Program-made: the position numbers and the translations under genes
The notes under the pieces: generated by a model
The model's database searches: none
Seen by the model: the letters and a program-made list of their open reading frames with translations, nothing else
Told to the model about the DNA's origin: nothing
Part shown: piece after piece, positions 56,105-64,000 of the stretch
How positions within the stretch are numbered: the stretch's first letter is position 1
Layout of the letters: every line of letters starts with the position of its first letter
NCBI GenBank assembly: GCA_964398945.1
Contig: CAYNOT010000004.1
Coordinates: 177,568 to 241,567, forward strand
Source: JBGTGG01 sp964398945
GTDB lineage: Bacteria > Bacteroidota > Bacteroidia > Cytophagales > Cyclobacteriaceae
Direction of reading: 5' to 3'
DNA length: 64,000 nt

Positions 56105-56749
56105 ATGAAAAAGGTAATAACATACCGCGGGAAAATCAGGGCGTTGCTGGCGTTGCTGATCTTTTTTATCATGGTATTTGGTATCAACAGGATTAATAGC
56201 CGGAATTTCTCCGTTGTTCAAAAATCGTTTGAATCAATTTATAAGGATAGGGTAGTAGTGAATGATTACATTTTCCGGCTGGGCCTTATCATCGAGAATA
56301 AAAAATCAATCATCAATGGCAAGCAAAACACCACTGCTTACGCACTCCATTCAGACGATTCAGTTGATTTTCTTTTGACACAATATGCGGTCACAAAACT
56401 TACCGATAATGAGGCCCTCTACTTTGATTCCTTAAAAATTGATATTCAAAAATTTCGGTTGTTGGAGGTCTCTTTAAGCAATGGCAATGCCGGGCAAGAA
56501 GATGAATTGGTTTTATACCTGAACAGGCATGCCGAGAAAATCCTGACAGACCTCACAATGCTTTCACAAATCCAGGTTACTGAGTCCAAGATTCTATTTG
56601 AAAAGTCGAATGAACGGATTTATAACAGTTACCTGAATGCACAATTGGAATTGGTTTTTCTGATCGTTATTTGCGCCATCATTCTTACGCTTCTGGTTGT
56701 TAATCCCTTTCAGTATACATTGAAATCACGTTTGTCTGAGTTGAATTGA
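56105..56749 (+). CDS. Orphan sensory-type membrane protein (4-helix-bundle domain only)
   Basis: This 214-residue protein has two membrane helices (about residues 12-28 and 181-200) flanking a helical extracytoplasmic domain of the four-helix MCP type (about 30-180: SFESIYKDRVVVNDYIFRLG, then IENKKSIINGKQ). The cytoplasmic tail is only about 14 residues, so no HAMP, kinase or methyl-accepting region is present. It could pair with a separate kinase or be a truncated receptor. No known family is certain. Confidence 0.6.
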   Translation: MKKVITYRGKIRALLALLIFFIMVFGINRINSRNFSVVQKSFESIYKDRVVVNDYIFRLGLIIENKKSIINGKQNTTAYALHSDDSVDFLLTQYAVTKLTDNEALYFDSLKIDIQKFRLLEVSLSNGNAGQEDELVLYLNRHAEKILTDLTMLSQIQVTESKILFEKSNERIYNSYLNAQLELVFLIVICAIILTLLVVNPFQYTLKSRLSELN

Positions 56750-56885
56750 CTTTGCTGCATGAAAGCAGTTGTATGCATGCACGGTCTACAAATTATTTAA
56801 GACCTGATGAAAGTAAAACCAATTTGCAATCACAGTGTACTTCGGATAAGACAGTGCGAATCAGTTGCGCGGCTACAGCGAAACC

Positions 56886-58199
56886 TCAATTGGTTGTCAA
56901 GTAATAAACAAGGCCGAAAACCGCACTGATGGCAATCCATGCAATTATGTTTACTTTAAATCTATACATGGCAAAAAGCGAAATAATTGTCCAGCCAAGT
57001 GTACTATAATCAAGTCGTGTGAATGAAATGTTAGTCGGAAAAACCACTGCCCTTCCAAGATAAATGGTCAGGTTTAGGATTACCCCCACCACTGCTGCTG
57101 TGACCAGTGCAAGGATTTCTTTTACTTTTTCATTCTGTTGTGTCCGCTCAATTATTGGTGCCCCCACAAAAATGAAAAGAAGGCTGGGAAGAAAAGTATA
57201 AAAGGTTGTCGTTATCAGTCCAAGTGTTCCCATGGCAATTGAGTTTCCAAAATGATTGTGCCCCGCCATAAACCCCACAAATACCAGCACCATAATCAAA
57301 GGGCCGGGGTTTGTTTCGCCTAAAGCCAGCCCGTCTATCATTTGCAGGCTGGACAACCAATTGAATTTCTCAACACTCACCTGGGCAACATAAGGCAACA
57401 CCGCATACGCGCCTCCAAATGTTACGAATGCAGCTTGTGTAAAGAAAAAAGATAATTTTTTCCAAAACGCAAAATCACTTGTCAGGAAATAAAATGCAAC
57501 CAAGGGAGTAGTCCAAAGCATTGCACCAAGGCCTGCTTGTTTCAAGAACCGTAAGGGCATAAATCCTGTATTCGGGACGATCGTGTTTTTATTGATGTAA
57601 TAATCCGCTTCGTCTTTATCGTTCCGGGCAATTTTATTGTTGCCTGTATCCAGGAATGAGGGCAGGAATTTCCGGGTCAATGTTGCTATTAGTATTGCCC
57701 CGAGAATGATTAGCGGGAACGGGATATTGAAAAAGAAAATACAGACAAAAGCCGCAAGTGCAACAAAATAGTGGAACGGGCTTAACAATGATTTTTTTCC
57801 AATTTTGATTAGCGCAAGGATTACAATTGCGATAACGGCAGGCTTTAATCCATTGAACATGGCATAAATCCAGGGCGTATTCCCGAACGTCACATAGATT
57901 ATGCTGAAGCCGAGAAGTATGAACATGGCAGGAAGCACAAACAAGATGCCTGCTGCCAGTCCGCCCCGGGTTCCGTGGAGCATCCAGCCAATGTATGTTG
58001 CCAACTGTTGCGCTTCAGGGCCGGGCAAAACCATACAATAGTTCAGGGCGTGCATAAATTTACTTTCGCTAATCCACTTTTTCCTGTCAACAAGATATTC
58101 GTGCATGATGGCGATTTGTCCGGCAGGCCCGCCAAAACTGATGAAGCCAAGTTTTATCCAAAATTTTAATGCTTCACTGAATGTTGGTTTATCTGTCAT
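56886..58199 (-). CDS. chrA: Chromate transporter, two-domain CHR family
   Basis: This 437-residue membrane protein has two CHR halves: FWIKLGFISFGGPAGQIAIMH with VLPGPEAQQLATYIGWMLHGTRGGL in the first, and FFTQAAFVTFGGAYAVLPYVA with LGETNPGPLIMVLVFVGF in the second. This is the long-chain CHR layout of chromate efflux pumps. The second gene of the group on this strand, a ChrB-AraC fusion, lies about 195 bases upstream. Function as chromate exporter follows from family; sulfate-related roles are also reported. Confidence 0.9.
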   Translation of the reverse strand: MTDKPTFSEALKFWIKLGFISFGGPAGQIAIMHEYLVDRKKWISESKFMHALNYCMVLPGPEAQQLATYIGWMLHGTRGGLAAGILFVLPAMFILLGFSIIYVTFGNTPWIYAMFNGLKPAVIAIVILALIKIGKKSLLSPFHYFVALAAFVCIFFFNIPFPLIILGAILIATLTRKFLPSFLDTGNNKIARNDKDEADYYINKNTIVPNTGFMPLRFLKQAGLGAMLWTTPLVAFYFLTSDFAFWKKLSFFFTQAAFVTFGGAYAVLPYVAQVSVEKFNWLSSLQMIDGLALGETNPGPLIMVLVFVGFMAGHNHFGNSIAMGTLGLITTTFYTFLPSLLFIFVGAPIIERTQQNEKVKEILALVTAAVVGVILNLTIYLGRAVVFPTNISFTRLDYSTLGWTIISLFAMYRFKVNIIAWIAISAVFGLVYYLTTN

Positions 58200-58302
58200 A
58201 TTCTTTTTTGTGAAACTTATATCCTAACCCAAGCGACCAAATCCATTCATCAACACTATCTCTATGATAAAAGGGGGCAATCTCCACAAAATTTTTATAG
58301 TC
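58189..58302 (-). pseudogene. Possible C-terminal remnant of an outer-membrane protein
   Basis: A frame just before chrA, overlapping its first codons, reads NFVEIAPFYHRDSVDEWIW, then SLGLGYKFHKKEYDR. The alternating hydrophobic ending is like a barrel C-terminus. A stop lies just upstream and no start codon is seen, so it would be only the last strands of a lost gene. It may be coincidental. Confidence 0.3.
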
Positions 58303-58394
58303 TTAAAGGTCATTATACAATATTGTTGCTTTGAAGCAAAGGTGTGTTTGCGGTCAAAGTCAAAATAGCATGCTATTTACCTTTTGTACCTGGT

Positions 58395-59267
58395 TTACTT
58401 TTTCAGTAAATATTTTCGGTAATAAGAAGGATTATGGCCTGTAACCTGCTTAAAAATCCGTGTAAAATGACTTTGGTCTGAAAAGCCTGTCAGGTATGCA
58501 ATTTCAGTAAGTGTATAATCAGAAATCCCTAACAGGGAAATGGATTTTTCTATTCTTGCTTTCCTGATGTATTTGGCAAAGTTCATGTTGTCAAAGTATT
58601 TTGAAAATTCCCTTGACAAATATGATGCGTTCAAATCAAGTTCGTTGGAAATCCGTTTCAGGTCTATGTTATTATATTGCGCGTCTAATTGGTCTTGAAT
58701 AAGTTCTTTCAGTTCTTTCACCCATTTTGGGGATTTTTTTCTGTCCTTCGATCCCAGTAACTTAAGATATACTTCGTGCAGCAATTTTTCAAAAGGACTG
58801 TTATCGAGATGTTTTGAGTTTGACAAATGCTTTGCCCAACTGTAAAGTGCATCATACAGTAAAAAACCCACTTCCAACAATTTATAGTCGTCCTTAAAAT
58901 TGTATGCCAACCCTGCCGAAATTGCCCATAGCCCCGCCACTTCGGGGGCTAAATTGTGCCTGTCGGTATCGGCCCCCCGAATAATAATTGCCATTTTGGT
59001 TAAGGCAGGATCTGCCAGGGAGTGTTTCTGTAAGAAGTAATCGAAAGTGGATTTTTCTTCGTAGTGTGTGTATTCTACATTAGGGATGTCAAAAGGAATT
59101 GCGTTTAATTCTTTACTCCTGGGCAACACGTTATCGTAAGGAACAAAAATAAATTCAGCTTCTTTGTCAATGAAATTCTTGATCAGCCACGGGCAAGCTA
59201 TCCTGTCAATTTTAGGTCTTTCACGAGTTATCCATTTCATTGTTGCAACCTTGTCTTTTTTTTCCAT
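58395..59267 (-). CDS. ChrB-domain protein fused to an AraC DNA-binding domain
   Basis: This 290-residue fusion has residues about 10-160 matching the chromate-resistance ChrB C-terminal domain (RPKIDRIACPWLIKNFIDKE, FVPYDNVLPRSKELNAIPFD, IIRGADTDRHNLAPEVAGLW). Residues about 190-290 form an AraC-type double HTH (LNASYLSREFSKYF, ending FSDQSHFTRIFKQVTGHNPSYYRKY). ChrB proteins regulate ChrA or act in chromate resistance, so here one chain seems to join ligand or redox sensing to a transcriptional output. The target is probably chrA. The ATG at 59267 (MEKKDKVATM) is preferred over 59273. Confidence 0.85.
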   Translation of the reverse strand: MEKKDKVATMKWITRERPKIDRIACPWLIKNFIDKEAEFIFVPYDNVLPRSKELNAIPFDIPNVEYTHYEEKSTFDYFLQKHSLADPALTKMAIIIRGADTDRHNLAPEVAGLWAISAGLAYNFKDDYKLLEVGFLLYDALYSWAKHLSNSKHLDNSPFEKLLHEVYLKLLGSKDRKKSPKWVKELKELIQDQLDAQYNNIDLKRISNELDLNASYLSREFSKYFDNMNFAKYIRKARIEKSISLLGISDYTLTEIAYLTGFSDQSHFTRIFKQVTGHNPSYYRKYLLKK

Positions 59268-59537
59268 GATCAAAATACGTAAAAATTTGTTTGGGTTTGT
59301 CGGTTTTTCCGCCTCCTGCGCTTATGGGATTTAGCTTTTGTCATAGCTTTGGTTTTGCGGTGGGTTTGTGTGGCTATGGCATGTGCCAAACCGGATTATG
59401 ATGAACGTACCCCAATCGTTGTTCCATCATGTCATTTGATGATAACTCAATTGGATGATTGTCCTGTTGCCAATTGAAATATTTGTTATTGCGGTAAAGA
59501 CTAGTCCTCCAATGGATTTTTTGGTTTTATCCTGAAA

Positions 59538-60920
59538 TTAAAAAACCCCGTTTAGATATGTAATCGGGTTAACAGGACAAGAAGCACAATCCTTTATTGG
59601 CTGCACAAAATATACCTTCTCAACGGCCGGGTGCCCCGGTAATTTTAGTTTCGGCACACTGCTTTCTTCTGTAAACTTTATTGAACCTGCCACACGTTTT
59701 GCATTCTTTATGTTTTCAATCCCTGAAACACTAAGGGAAAAATAATAGTATAAATAATCATCTTTCGAAGCTGTAGGTGGTGCTGTTCGCTTAACCAATA
59801 CATCAAGGTTCTTTAGGTAATACTTATTATCTATTTTCCCATAAGAAGCAGCTACATGAAGTTTGCCAAAAATTTTCCCGGACGAATCAAAAGTATTTAC
59901 TTTAATAACGGCATGGCTTACTGCAAAATCTTTTGCGTTCACCAGAAAAAACCCAAGGACAGTAGATGTTGACGTATTGTTAAGTAAACCATGGGTGACT
60001 ATACTGTCAACAGCTTCATCCGTGAGGTTTCTGCCAGTGAGTTTTGCCAACTCTTTAATCTTATCTTCATACATTTTGGTTGTTGGGTTTTCTTGCCTTT
60101 TTCCTGTTGGTGCTTCCTGCCCCTGTTGTGTTTTAGGGTATACGGCCACTAAGTAATGGTCGATGTCGGCAATTGGTACTATGGAAATAATCCTTTGTTC
60201 GGTGGAGTTGTAAAAACCTTCTGAGAAAATAGCGGGAAGCGCATGGAATTTTTTTAGTAAGCCAATGTTAACCGGATCGAAAGAGTACCATGAGTTATTC
60301 GAAATATGGTTTTGTTGATCGGAAAGTGCAGATAGCGCTGTGGCCAGTGTATCGTAGAACAAAAAATCATCGCTCACCTTTCGGGAGACAGGAAAAAATT
60401 GAGGAAAGTTACCAATTGTATCAAGTCCTTGATTTACAAACACCCCGGAATCGCGTGCAACTGCCAAAACCAAACTATCGTTATCGTAAAAAATCAATTG
60501 TTCAGTTATATACTTTGCCTGGTAAAGTTTTGTCCGATAATTTTTATAACCGTTTTTTTCAGCCTTTTTAAATATTTTTTGTGGGGTCAATTCAGATACT
60601 ACCACCTCGGGCAACAACTTCGTTTCCGGGTACAACAATATTGTATTGTTTGAGATGACGGACCTTATTGTCATGCTGGCAAGTTTATAACCAACGCAGC
60701 TAATCGTTACTGTCTCATCTATCGTCAATGCATTGTAGGTAATCACAAACTTTCCTGACTGGTTTGATACAACAACCTTATCCCGTACTTGAATATGCGC
60801 AAAAGCAACAGGGTTCTTGTTATCAGCATCCAGCAATTGTCCTGAGATACTCTTTACATCCTGACCGTAAAGTGCCCGTGTAAGTAGTACGATAATAATG
60901 GCAAGCGTAATGCGTATCAT
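59538..60920 (-). CDS. Exported CarboxypepD_reg-domain protein of unknown function
   Basis: This 460-residue protein has a signal peptide (LAIIIVLLTRALYGQ). A carboxypeptidase-regulatory-like Ig domain (about 20-105: ISGQLLDADNKNPVAFAHI) is followed by a beta-rich unknown region found in many Bacteroidota surface proteins. It ends with a Cys pair (DCASCPVNPITYLNGVF). No catalytic motif is visible. It stands apart from neighbours; role unknown. Confidence 0.65.
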   Translation of the reverse strand: MIRITLAIIIVLLTRALYGQDVKSISGQLLDADNKNPVAFAHIQVRDKVVVSNQSGKFVITYNALTIDETVTISCVGYKLASMTIRSVISNNTILLYPETKLLPEVVVSELTPQKIFKKAEKNGYKNYRTKLYQAKYITEQLIFYDNDSLVLAVARDSGVFVNQGLDTIGNFPQFFPVSRKVSDDFLFYDTLATALSALSDQQNHISNNSWYSFDPVNIGLLKKFHALPAIFSEGFYNSTEQRIISIVPIADIDHYLVAVYPKTQQGQEAPTGKRQENPTTKMYEDKIKELAKLTGRNLTDEAVDSIVTHGLLNNTSTSTVLGFFLVNAKDFAVSHAVIKVNTFDSSGKIFGKLHVAASYGKIDNKYYLKNLDVLVKRTAPPTASKDDYLYYYFSLSVSGIENIKNAKRVAGSIKFTEESSVPKLKLPGHPAVEKVYFVQPIKDCASCPVNPITYLNGVF

Positions 60921-61111
60921 AAGAATACACGAAGTTAACAACTACTAATTTTACTGATTGACCAAGATAATGAAAAAGACAACTACGACTATCATAGGTA
61001 TATCGAAAAGCTAAACTGTGTCCCGGTGTGGGCAACCAGGCACACTGAACAATAAGATGAACAAACGTTACCCATCACAATGTGTTAGAAAACCCCAGTT
61101 TTTTACTGTGA

Positions 61112-61322
61112 AACATTCCGTGCGGATGTTGGATCATCCATAAAAATGACATCAGCATTTTTTGATAGTGCAATAGCTATCCCGACTTTCTGACGCATTC
61201 CTTTTGAGCATGTTGATAGATACTTTAAGTGCACTTCTTTTTGCAAGCCAGCCATTTAGCGATACATCGTTCAATGCTTTTGTACCGTTGTAGGATTTTG
61301 TTAGGTTGATTGCTTTCAGCAT
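61112..61322 (-). pseudogene. ABC-transporter ATP-binding subunit remnant
   Basis: The first 20 or so residues of an ABC ATPase (MLKAINLTKSYNGTKALNDVS) run into unrelated frame. The C-terminal half then appears in another frame: SKGMRQKVGIAIALSKNADV, then IFMDDPTSA, i.e. signature and Walker B. The middle, with Walker A, is deleted. The end near 61112 is also lost. It lies just downstream of the CobW gene and may once have been in its operon. Confidence 0.8.
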
Positions 61323-61354
61323 AGTTTTATTATTTATTTAAATGTTGATATTTT

Positions 61355-62566
61355 TTATAGCGGCCAGTGGTCAGTGAATTTTCCTGCATTCAGGAAATGG
61401 TTGATCTCAGCATCATTGCACAAACACTCCTCAAGCGCTAGCTGGATATTGGTTTTATCCATATGTTGCCCGATGACGACAAGCTCGTTGAGCCGATCGC
61501 CCCAGGTCTTGTTCCATTTTTTTTGGATGAATTCCTGGTTCTCCATGTAGACAGGGTTCCCGGCACGTTCACGAACCGGTACTGAAGCCCACCATTTTCC
61601 ATATACTTCGGCCTTTGATGAACCGCCTGCCTGGCTCCAGAGTAACGCTTGTTCCGGGCGTGACACCATCCAGAATATTCCCTTGCTGCGTACTACATTC
61701 GTAGGCCAATGATGTTGGATATATTTCCAAAGCCTTTCAGGGTGGAACGGACGCGGATCACGAAGTACAAATGAGCTGATTCCATACTCTTCCGTTTCCG
61801 GTGTATGGATATTGTTAAGTTCTTTTATCCAACCTGCTGACTGCTCTGCTCTTTCATAGTTAAATAGTTTTGTATTCAGGATGTCCTTTGCATTTATTAT
61901 ACTGAATGATGTTTTGATTATCCGTGCATCGGGATTCAATTTTAGAATCATTCCTTCAAGGAGCTTCAGGTTTTCAGTGGTGATGAGATCGGTTTTATTG
62001 AGGACGATCACATTGGCAAACTCAATCTGATCGGTTAACAAATTGACAATGCTCCGCTGGTCTTCAATATCATTGTTCAGTTTCCTGGTCAATACTGTAT
62101 CGGCACTGCCAAAGTCTTTAAAGAAATTGAAAGCATCCACAACGGTGACCATTGTATCCAATCTGGTAATGTCGGAAAGGTTAAGAAGCTGTTCGCCTGT
62201 ATCAAAAGTGAAAGTCTGTGCTACTGGTATGGGCTCGGAAATGCCCGTGCTTTCAATGAGCAAGTAATCAAACTTGCCTTGTTTGGCGAGTATGCCTACC
62301 TCTTTAATAAGATCATCACGCAGTGTGCAACAAATACAACCGTTGCTCATCTCTACCAGTTTCTCTTCGGTACGCGAAAGCTTTACTTCGTTTTTTACAA
62401 GTTGCGAATCGATGTTCACTTCGCTCATATCGTTTACGATCACTGCTACCTTTAGCCCTTCACGATTATTGAGTACGTGGTTGAGTAAAGTAGTTTTACC
62501 TGCGCCAAGAAAACCGCTTAGTACGGTTACGGGTAGTTTATCCTTCTTGCTAAAAATGTTCTTCAT
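61355..62566 (-). CDS. CobW/COG0523-family metal-chaperone GTPase
   Basis: This 403-residue GTPase has Walker A GFLGAGKTTLLNHVL, metal-binding GCICC in SNGCICCTLRDDL, ESTGISEP, and a NKTD GTP-specificity motif. A CobW C-terminal domain follows (about 290-400, with SRPEQALLWSQAGGSSKAEVYGKWWA). Zinc-responsive members help load or conserve zinc in deficiency. Two small genes upstream on the same strand and a palindromic operator further up suggest a metal-starvation operon. Cobalt or iron specificity cannot be excluded. Confidence 0.9.
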   Translation of the reverse strand: MKNIFSKKDKLPVTVLSGFLGAGKTTLLNHVLNNREGLKVAVIVNDMSEVNIDSQLVKNEVKLSRTEEKLVEMSNGCICCTLRDDLIKEVGILAKQGKFDYLLIESTGISEPIPVAQTFTFDTGEQLLNLSDITRLDTMVTVVDAFNFFKDFGSADTVLTRKLNNDIEDQRSIVNLLTDQIEFANVIVLNKTDLITTENLKLLEGMILKLNPDARIIKTSFSIINAKDILNTKLFNYERAEQSAGWIKELNNIHTPETEEYGISSFVLRDPRPFHPERLWKYIQHHWPTNVVRSKGIFWMVSRPEQALLWSQAGGSSKAEVYGKWWASVPVRERAGNPVYMENQEFIQKKWNKTWGDRLNELVVIGQHMDKTNIQLALEECLCNDAEINHFLNAGKFTDHWPL

Positions 62567-62589
62567 GGGTGTTTTTATTTATTCTTGAT

Positions 62590-63027
62590 TTAGTTAGTAA
62601 CAAGCGAAGCATTTTGTAAGATGAAATTCATGTGTTCAATGTCTTTGGCATTTAACCGGAGAATTCCTTTTACAGTAATGATCTGGTCGGCTTTAAACTT
62701 TGGATGTTTTGAGGGGAACACAATTTCGGCAACCGATTCGGGGCCGGCACCTCCACAGAAGAAACACTGGGCATACGGATACTTGGAAAGAACGATTACA
62801 TTTTCATTCTCCAAATCCAATGGCATGTAGTGTCCGCGTAGAGTTATTTCTTTTCCTTCATATGCTTTTATCTTACTGTCAAATTGAGGAACCAGAAAAT
62901 ACTCATCATATTCTTTCAGGAATTTGGCTTCAAACTTTACCGTGGCAAATACCGCCCATCCTGAAGGGGACTGTGCGGAAGCTGCACTGCTATAGAGAAA
63001 AATGGAAAATAGAATATACCGAACCAT
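62590..63027 (-). CDS. Exported protein with CFFCGGAGPES motif, unknown
   Basis: This 145-residue protein has a signal peptide (YILFSIFLYSSAASAQ) and a core that may be a beta-barrel (OB-like): YEGKEITLRGHYMPLD, then KYPYAQCFFCGGAGPESVAEIVF, DQIITVKGILRLN. The cysteine pair could bind metal. It lies 23 bases before the CobW gene on the same strand. I do not know a characterised function; metal handling is inferred. Confidence 0.65.
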   Translation of the reverse strand: MVRYILFSIFLYSSAASAQSPSGWAVFATVKFEAKFLKEYDEYFLVPQFDSKIKAYEGKEITLRGHYMPLDLENENVIVLSKYPYAQCFFCGGAGPESVAEIVFPSKHPKFKADQIITVKGILRLNAKDIEHMNFILQNASLVTN

Positions 63028-63174
63028 TGATGTTGGATAAGTAATTAAATAACCTGGATCGAACAACTGATGGCCAGTTTTCGGACAAGCATAAAAATTA
63101 AATAATAGAGGAAGTGCACAGTGTTTTCGAACTACCTGTGGCCGAATAGCACTCAGTAAAGAGCAGCGGTGAAC

Positions 63175-63579
63175 TTAACTACGTGGGGGAGCCCTTCCGG
63201 AAAATTGAAAACTTTCCTGCTGATGGATAAAATCAAATACATCACAAGTGGATTGGACAAAGAAAGTTTTTGGTAATACCAATACGAAATTTTCTGAAAT
63301 CTGCACACTGTGGAACTGGACATCACAGAGAGAACAGGTATTCACTTCTTCCAGGTGCATGTCATGCTCACATCCACCCGGGCGGTCCTGATGGTACAAG
63401 GCAATGTGGCATGGATCTACTTCATTCTGTTCGGAATGAAGATCAGCTACTTCGTGTTCATGAAAAAATGTATGGAGTGATCCAATGTTGGATGTCCCTA
63501 CGACATACAGAAAAAGCAACAGAACATTACCCCAGCAAGCGGTATGCTGAAGGAAATTCCGCACTATTTTTCTTTTTGA
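63175..63579 (-). CDS. Small His/Cys-rich membrane protein, probable metal-responsive
   Basis: This 134-residue protein has one membrane helix (about 17-33, GNVLLLFLYVVGTSNIG). It is followed by a loop dense in possible metal ligands: LHTFFHEHEVADLHSEQNEV, then CHIALYHQ, CEHDMHLEEVNTCSLC. The ATG at 63579 lies 45 bases from the palindrome at 63625. No family is recognised. Position as first gene before the CFFCG protein and CobW supports a role in metal sensing or uptake. Confidence 0.6.
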   Translation of the reverse strand, partial: SKRKIVRNFLQHTACWGNVLLLFLYVVGTSNIGSLHTFFHEHEVADLHSEQNEVDPCHIALYHQDRPGGCEHDMHLEEVNTCSLCDVQFHSVQISENFVLVLPKTFFVQSTCDVFDFIHQQESFQFSGRAPPRS

Positions 63580-63621
63580 TGCCATTCGAAATGTGAAGAG
63601 TAATGTTAGCAATAATAAATC

Positions 63622-63765
63622 TCAAATGCAATAATGTTGCATTAGTGGTTTTGACTTTGGGATGGACATGTCCGGATGTGAAATGCGCCTTTCAAGATTA
63701 TCGGTTAGGCCAACATAAATGTAATTTCTGCTGATGCTGCGAATAGCGTATACGTAATACATCAT
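63622..63765 (-). pseudogene. GIY-YIG endonuclease fragment (N-terminal half)
   Basis: A 47-residue frame reads MMYYVYAIRSISRNYIYVGL, then TDNLERRISH, which is the GIY-YIG start (YVYxIRS...IYVGLT..LERR) of UPF0213-type small nucleases. It then breaks off into unrelated sequence ending at a stop. A full protein is about 80-95 residues, so the C-terminal half is missing. Its 3' end overlaps the palindrome at 63625-63643. Confidence 0.75.
63625..63643. promoter_or_regulatory. Zur/Fur-like palindrome before the metal operon
   Basis: Arms AATGCAA and TTGCATT are perfect inverted repeats with a 5-base spacer (TAATG), 45 bases upstream of the start at 63579. The 19-bp AT-rich palindrome is of the size and type used by Fur-family regulators such as Zur. 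With the CobW gene downstream, zinc repression is plausible. Confidence 0.6.
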
Positions 63766-63786
63766 TTTAATCCAATTTAGCTAAAC

Positions 63787-63818
63787 AAAAAAGGCTTCCA
63801 ATTTTACTTGAAAGCCTT
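63787..63818 (-). terminator. Hairpin copy downstream of the tRNA tail duplicate
   Basis: Stem AAGGCTT/AAGCCTT flanked by an A run (T run on the minus strand). It is a diverged copy of the terminator at 63894-63922. Confidence 0.7.
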
Positions 63819-63821
63819 GTC

Positions 63822-63889
63822 GTACCTGAGGCCGGAATCGAATCTACCTGTCGGTAGACAGGCCGGCATACCTTACGGTACACGATTTT
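63822..63889 (-). repeat. Duplicated 3' half of tRNA-Leu with a 20-base palindromic insert
   Basis: Positions 63822-63842 and 63863-63889 match the tRNA-Leu 3' half (63923-63970) at 47 of 48 bases (difference C/T at one site). They are interrupted at the T-loop by 63843-63862, which contains CCTGTC-GGTA-GACAGG. The 5' half of a tRNA is absent, so it is not functional. A copy of the terminator hairpin follows it, so the duplicated unit is tRNA tail plus terminator. Confidence 0.85.
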
Positions 63890-63893
63890 TAAA

Positions 63894-63922
63894 AAAAGCC
63901 TCCAGTTTTGCTGAAGGCTTTT
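63894..63922 (-). terminator. Intrinsic terminator of tRNA-Leu
   Basis: Stem AAAAGCCT/AGGCTTTT with an inner CAG/CTG pairing and an A run at 63891-63897 (T run on the minus strand). It begins 2 bases after the tRNA 3' end. Confidence 0.85.
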
Positions 63923-63923
63923 G

Positions 63924-64000
63924 TACCTGAGGCCGGAATCGAACCGGCACACCTTACGGTACACGATTTTGAGTCGTGCGCGTCTACCAGTTCCGCCACT
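63924..64000 (-). tRNA. tRNA-Leu(CAA), cut at the window edge
   Basis: On the minus strand an anticodon loop CTCAAAA (anticodon CAA) sits on a CACGA/TCGTG stem. A long variable arm typical of class II tRNA follows, then the T-arm GCCGG-TTCGATT-CCGGC and the acceptor strand CTCAGGT. The D-arm begins at the window edge, so the first few bases of the gene are missing. CCA is not encoded. Confidence 0.93.

Noticed and set aside
1..64000. CRISPR array, prophage, IS element or toxin system
   Set aside because: No regularly spaced repeats, transposase, integrase or toxin-antitoxin pair seen on either strand.

Overview
The window (about 41-42% GC by eye) looks like a chromosome segment of a Bacteroidota member, most likely a Cytophagales-type environmental plant-polysaccharide degrader. 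This is inferred from a SusC/SusD pair, a hybrid two-component regulator with a sensor propeller and AraC output, BACON domains, a lipoprotein TamA with a large TamB, and abundant lipoprotein signals. No phage, IS element or CRISPR array was seen.

Layout. 1-4326: hexuronate catabolism. A partial altronate dehydratase (uxaA) diverges from an operon of SDR oxidoreductase, KDG kinase, KDPG aldolase and an ExuT-like transporter. A perfect 22-bp palindrome lies between them. 4500-8041: small housekeeping and stress genes, including an ArsR-SRPBCC-DoxX operon whose regulator is preceded by two matched inverted repeats. 8241-17452: outer-membrane genes (a barrel protein, lipoprotein TamA and TamB). 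17832-19661: lipoprotein, CsbD and YihY/BrkB. 19855-46701: the main system, a xyloglucan utilisation locus joined to an oxidative L-fucose pathway. 46841-51497: response regulators and histidine kinases. 51679-56021: a second glycan cluster (esterase, GH105, GH43, and a decayed pectin methylesterase). 56105-60920: an orphan sensor, ChrA, a ChrB-AraC fusion and an unknown exported protein. 61112-63765: a probable metal-starvation operon (CobW GTPase, two small exported or membrane proteins, an ABC ATPase remnant) behind a Zur/Fur-like palindrome. 63787-64000: tRNA-Leu(CAA) with a duplicated 3' half, next to a GIY-YIG nuclease remnant.

How the main genes fit together. The HTCS at 19855 probably senses a xyloglucan oligosaccharide and drives the genes from 24164. 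The SusC/SusD pair, a three-module surface lipoprotein and a BACON-GH5 endo-glucanase would cut and import xyloglucan. GH31 (alpha-xylosidase), GH2 (beta-galactosidase) and GH95 (alpha-L-fucosidase) would strip the side chains. Released L-fucose would enter by FucP, be handled by a mutarotase, and be oxidised by L-fucose dehydrogenase, lactonase, KDF dehydrogenase and an FAH-family hydrolase to pyruvate and L-lactate. An LldD-type enzyme at the operon end would oxidise the lactate. The expected L-fuconate dehydratase is not in the window. This is the most interesting gap, because the rest of the route is contiguous.
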